Positions 61,909 to 64,000 of a DNA stretch of 64,000 nt are shown here, piece by piece. Each line of letters begins with the position of its first letter. The stretch's first letter is position 1. Below the pieces are notes generated by a model. The model did not search any database and had not been told where the DNA came from. It saw nothing but the letters and a program-made list of their open reading frames with translations. A program made the translations under genes and the position numbers. Source of the stretch: Paraburkholderia kururiensis JCM 10599 = LMG 19447 (GTDB taxonomy: Bacteria > Pseudomonadota > Gammaproteobacteria > Burkholderiales > Burkholderiaceae); assembly GCF_003986935.1 (NCBI RefSeq), contig NZ_RJZE01000002.1:248001-312000 (forward strand), read 5' to 3'.

Positions 61909-63002
61909 GCGCCTCAGAGTTGCCCCAAGGCCTCGCCGCCATGCCGACGAACCCGCTCGCTTCCGCCATGTCCTCCATGCCTTCTTCTCTTTCGACGGCT
62001 TCGGCACATTCGCCCGCCAGACCGACCTCGCCAGCCACACCGCCCGCGCCCACGACGCCGCCTTCCACGCGCCGCCGCGCCGCACGCCTGCCGTCGTCGC
62101 GCGCGTGGCTCGTCTGCGGACAGTGGGCCGTCACGCTGCTGCTCTGCGCCTTCCTGATCGTGCCCATCGTGATGTCCGTTCTTGCGGGCCTCACCGTGAA
62201 CTACTTTCAGGGCGTGGCGAGCGGTCTCACGCTGCGCTGGCTCGTCGAGGTGTGGACGCAATATCACGCGTCCGTGTTTCTCTCGCTCGAAGTGGCCGCG
62301 GCCACGCTCGCCGTCACGCTCGTCACGGGCGTGCCCGCCGGCTACGCGCTCGCGCGCAGCCGCACGCGGTTCTCGCGCGTGGTCGAGGAACTGCTCGTGC
62401 TGCCCATCGCGCTGCCGGGGCTCGCGTCCGCGCTCGCGTTGCTCGTCGTGTATGGCGGCTTCACGATGTTTCGCATGAGCGTGGCTTTCATCGTGGTGGG
62501 GCACGTGGTGTTCACGCTGCCGTTCATGGTGCGCGCCGTTGCCGCCGTGTGCGCCGCGTCGGACCTGCGCACGCTCGAAGAAGGCGCGGCGAGCCTTGGC
62601 GCCAGCTTCTTCCAGCGCTTCTTCACGATCGTGCTGCCCAACGCGCGGCCGGGCATCGTGGCGGGCGCGCTTGCCGTGCTCACGCTCTCCATCGGCGAAT
62701 TCAATCTCACGTGGATGCTGCACACGCCAGAGACGAAAACGCTGCCCGTGGGTCTTGCGGACACTTACGCGTCGCTGCGTATCGAGGTGGGCAGCGCCTA
62801 CACGATTCTCTTTTTCATCATGACCATGCCGCTGCTCGTCGCGATGCAGTGGCTCGGTGTGGACGCAACCGGCATGCGGCACGTGCGCAACGTTCGGACC
62901 AGCAAGCGCAACGCAGCCACACCGGGCGACGCCGACGACGACACCGCTGAACCCGCACAAGCCGCACCAGCCGCACCCGTTGCCCAAGGAACCCCGCAAT
63001 GA
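61905..63002 (+). CDS. ABC importer permease 2
   Basis: 365 residues. The first 65 are unusual: Ser/Pro/Thr/Ala-rich and polar, before six membrane helices (about 70-320); the last 40 are again Ala/Pro/Asp-rich. The EAA loop is LEEGAASLGASFFQRFFTIVLP. It pairs with permease 1 as a heterodimer. ATGA overlaps both the preceding and following genes, so the three are translated as a unit. Confidence 0.87.
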   Translation: MSASELPQGLAAMPTNPLASAMSSMPSSLSTASAHSPARPTSPATPPAPTTPPSTRRRAARLPSSRAWLVCGQWAVTLLLCAFLIVPIVMSVLAGLTVNYFQGVASGLTLRWLVEVWTQYHASVFLSLEVAAATLAVTLVTGVPAGYALARSRTRFSRVVEELLVLPIALPGLASALALLVVYGGFTMFRMSVAFIVVGHVVFTLPFMVRAVAAVCAASDLRTLEEGAASLGASFFQRFFTIVLPNARPGIVAGALAVLTLSIGEFNLTWMLHTPETKTLPVGLADTYASLRIEVGSAYTILFFIMTMPLLVAMQWLGVDATGMRHVRNVRTSKRNAATPGDADDDTAEPAQAAPAAPVAQGTPQ

Positions 63003-64000
63003 AACTGGACTCCATCCCGATCACGCTCACGCGCTGCGCGAAGACCTTTCGCGGCACGCGCGTGCTCGAGCCGCTCGACCTCGCCATCGGCGCAGGCGAA
63101 ACGCTCGTACTGCTCGGCCCGTCGGGCTGCGGCAAAACCACGACGCTGCGCATGATTGCCGGTCTCGAAACGCCGGACGCGGGCGGCACCGTCGCATTCG
63201 GCGACGAGGACGTCACGGCGCTGCCCATCGAAAAGCGCAAGGTGGGCATGGTGTTCCAGAGCTACGCGCTGTTTCCCAACCTCACGGTGCGCGGCAACAT
63301 CGGCTACGGGCTGCGCATTCAGCGCGTGCCGGCGGCAGCGACGCGCGAACGCGTGGACGAACTGCTCGCGATGATGCGGCTCGAAGCGCACGCCGAGAAG
63401 CCCATCAGCCAGCTTTCGGGCGGCCAGCGTCAGCGCGTGGCACTGGCCCGCGCGCTCGCCATGCAGCCGCGCGTGCTGCTGCTCGACGAACCGCTCACCG
63501 CGCTCGACGCCCGCCTGCGCGACGCCTTGCGCAGCGAGATGAACGCGCTGCTGCGCCGCCTCGGCATCACGACCGTCTACGTGACGCACGACCAGGCCGA
63601 AGCAATGGAACTGGGCGACCGCATCGTCGTGATGAGCGCGGGGCGCATCGAGCAGATCGGCACGCCGCGCGACATCTACTATCGGCCCGCGAACCGCACG
63701 GTCGCGCAGTTCGTCGGCACGCTCAACCGCCTTGCCGGCGTATGGCGCGACGGCCAGTTCGCGACGAGCGGCGGCGCCGTGCCGGTGCCCGGCGCACTCG
63801 CGGCGCACGTTGCAGGCGGCGGTGCGCCGTCGGCCCAGACAGGCGAGCTGTTCTTCCGGCCCGAAGACGCGTACCTCGCCGACCCGGCCCACGCGCATCT
63901 GCGCGGCACCATCGAGCACGCAGCGTTTCTGGGCGAGCGCACGCGCCTCACGGTAGCGGGCGCCGCGCCCGACGCGCTCGTGGTGGACGTGGCCGGCCGC
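62999..64000 (+). CDS. ABC importer ATP-binding protein (3' end outside window)
   Basis: First 334 codons. Walker A GPSGCGKTT at about 39-47, Q-loop in VFQSYALFPNLTV, signature LSGGQRQRVALARA near 139-152, Walker B VLLLDEPLTALD, switch His in VTHDQAE. After about residue 240 comes the C-terminal regulatory (TOBE/OB-fold) part, as in MalK/PotA-type ATPases. The ATG overlaps the TGA of permease 2. Downstream genes that would identify the substrate are beyond the edge. Confidence 0.9.
   Translation, partial: MKLDSIPITLTRCAKTFRGTRVLEPLDLAIGAGETLVLLGPSGCGKTTTLRMIAGLETPDAGGTVAFGDEDVTALPIEKRKVGMVFQSYALFPNLTVRGNIGYGLRIQRVPAAATRERVDELLAMMRLEAHAEKPISQLSGGQRQRVALARALAMQPRVLLLDEPLTALDARLRDALRSEMNALLRRLGITTVYVTHDQAEAMELGDRIVVMSAGRIEQIGTPRDIYYRPANRTVAQFVGTLNRLAGVWRDGQFATSGGAVPVPGALAAHVAGGGAPSAQTGELFFRPEDAYLADPAHAHLRGTIEHAAFLGERTRLTVAGAAPDALVVDVAGR

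Overview
The window is GC-rich chromosomal DNA from a beta-proteobacterium, most likely Burkholderiaceae and close to Paraburkholderia. The evidence is the protein-level look of hrpA, argA, the YggX-like protein and the ProP-like carrier, Aer-type and CHASE3-type chemoreceptors, an H-NS protein with a lysine/alanine tail, and many unlinked AraC/MarR/LysR regulators. This placement is inference, since no 16S gene is present. I see no IS element, prophage or CRISPR array.

Left part (1-16.7 kb): housekeeping and metabolic genes. hrpA and argA diverge from a 22-base gap with a palindromic -10 element. They are followed by a YggX-like protein, a ProP-like MFS carrier behind a long structured leader, a phosphoesterase/membrane protein pair, a cupin, a flavin disulfide oxidoreductase, a small protein with its own promoter and terminator, a glutathione S-transferase, an MsbA-like ABC exporter, an SDR and a TPR-glycosyltransferase protein. 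Upstream of the exporter is a very small ORF whose Shine-Dalgarno site lies in an 11-bp hairpin.

Middle part (16.7-40.8 kb): a signalling and respiration block. It holds a MerR-HTH/degenerate receiver/GAF regulator, a candidate small RNA with two stacked terminators, an EAL-HDOD protein, three chemoreceptors (one Aer-like with PAS, one with a DWETF tether), CheW, and a four-gene translationally coupled operon. That operon encodes a GAF hybrid kinase, an APC permease-hybrid kinase-receiver-HPt fusion, a receiver-EAL phosphodiesterase and a receiver protein, so it looks like a phosphorelay ending in c-di-GMP turnover. Next to cheW, and convergent with it, is a six-gene operon for a B-type heme-copper oxidase with three multiheme c-type cytochromes. 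A NicO-type metal permease with its DUF1007 partner also lies here.

Right part (41-58 kb): small accessory genes in divergent pairs: PaiB-like and LysE proteins, AraC/SDR, MarR/YciI/GST with a perfect operator palindrome, LysR, two alpha/beta hydrolases with an enoyl-CoA hydratase, NTF2-like proteins, a FrnE-type DsbA protein overlapping an AraC regulator, a VOC protein, a diguanylate cyclase, a fourth chemoreceptor, and an H-NS protein with two DNA-binding modules.

End (58-64 kb): a tRNA-Leu(UAA) gene interrupted in its anticodon loop by a 317-nt group I intron. Divergent from it is a LacI-type regulator followed by a binding-protein-dependent ABC importer (binding protein, two permeases, ATPase cut by the window edge). 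The importer is probably controlled by the LacI protein through AAnCGnTT palindromes. The strongest points for follow-up are the permease-kinase fusion and its operon, the tRNA-Leu group I intron, the candidate sRNA, the hairpin-gated micro-ORF, and the shared hrpA/argA promoter.
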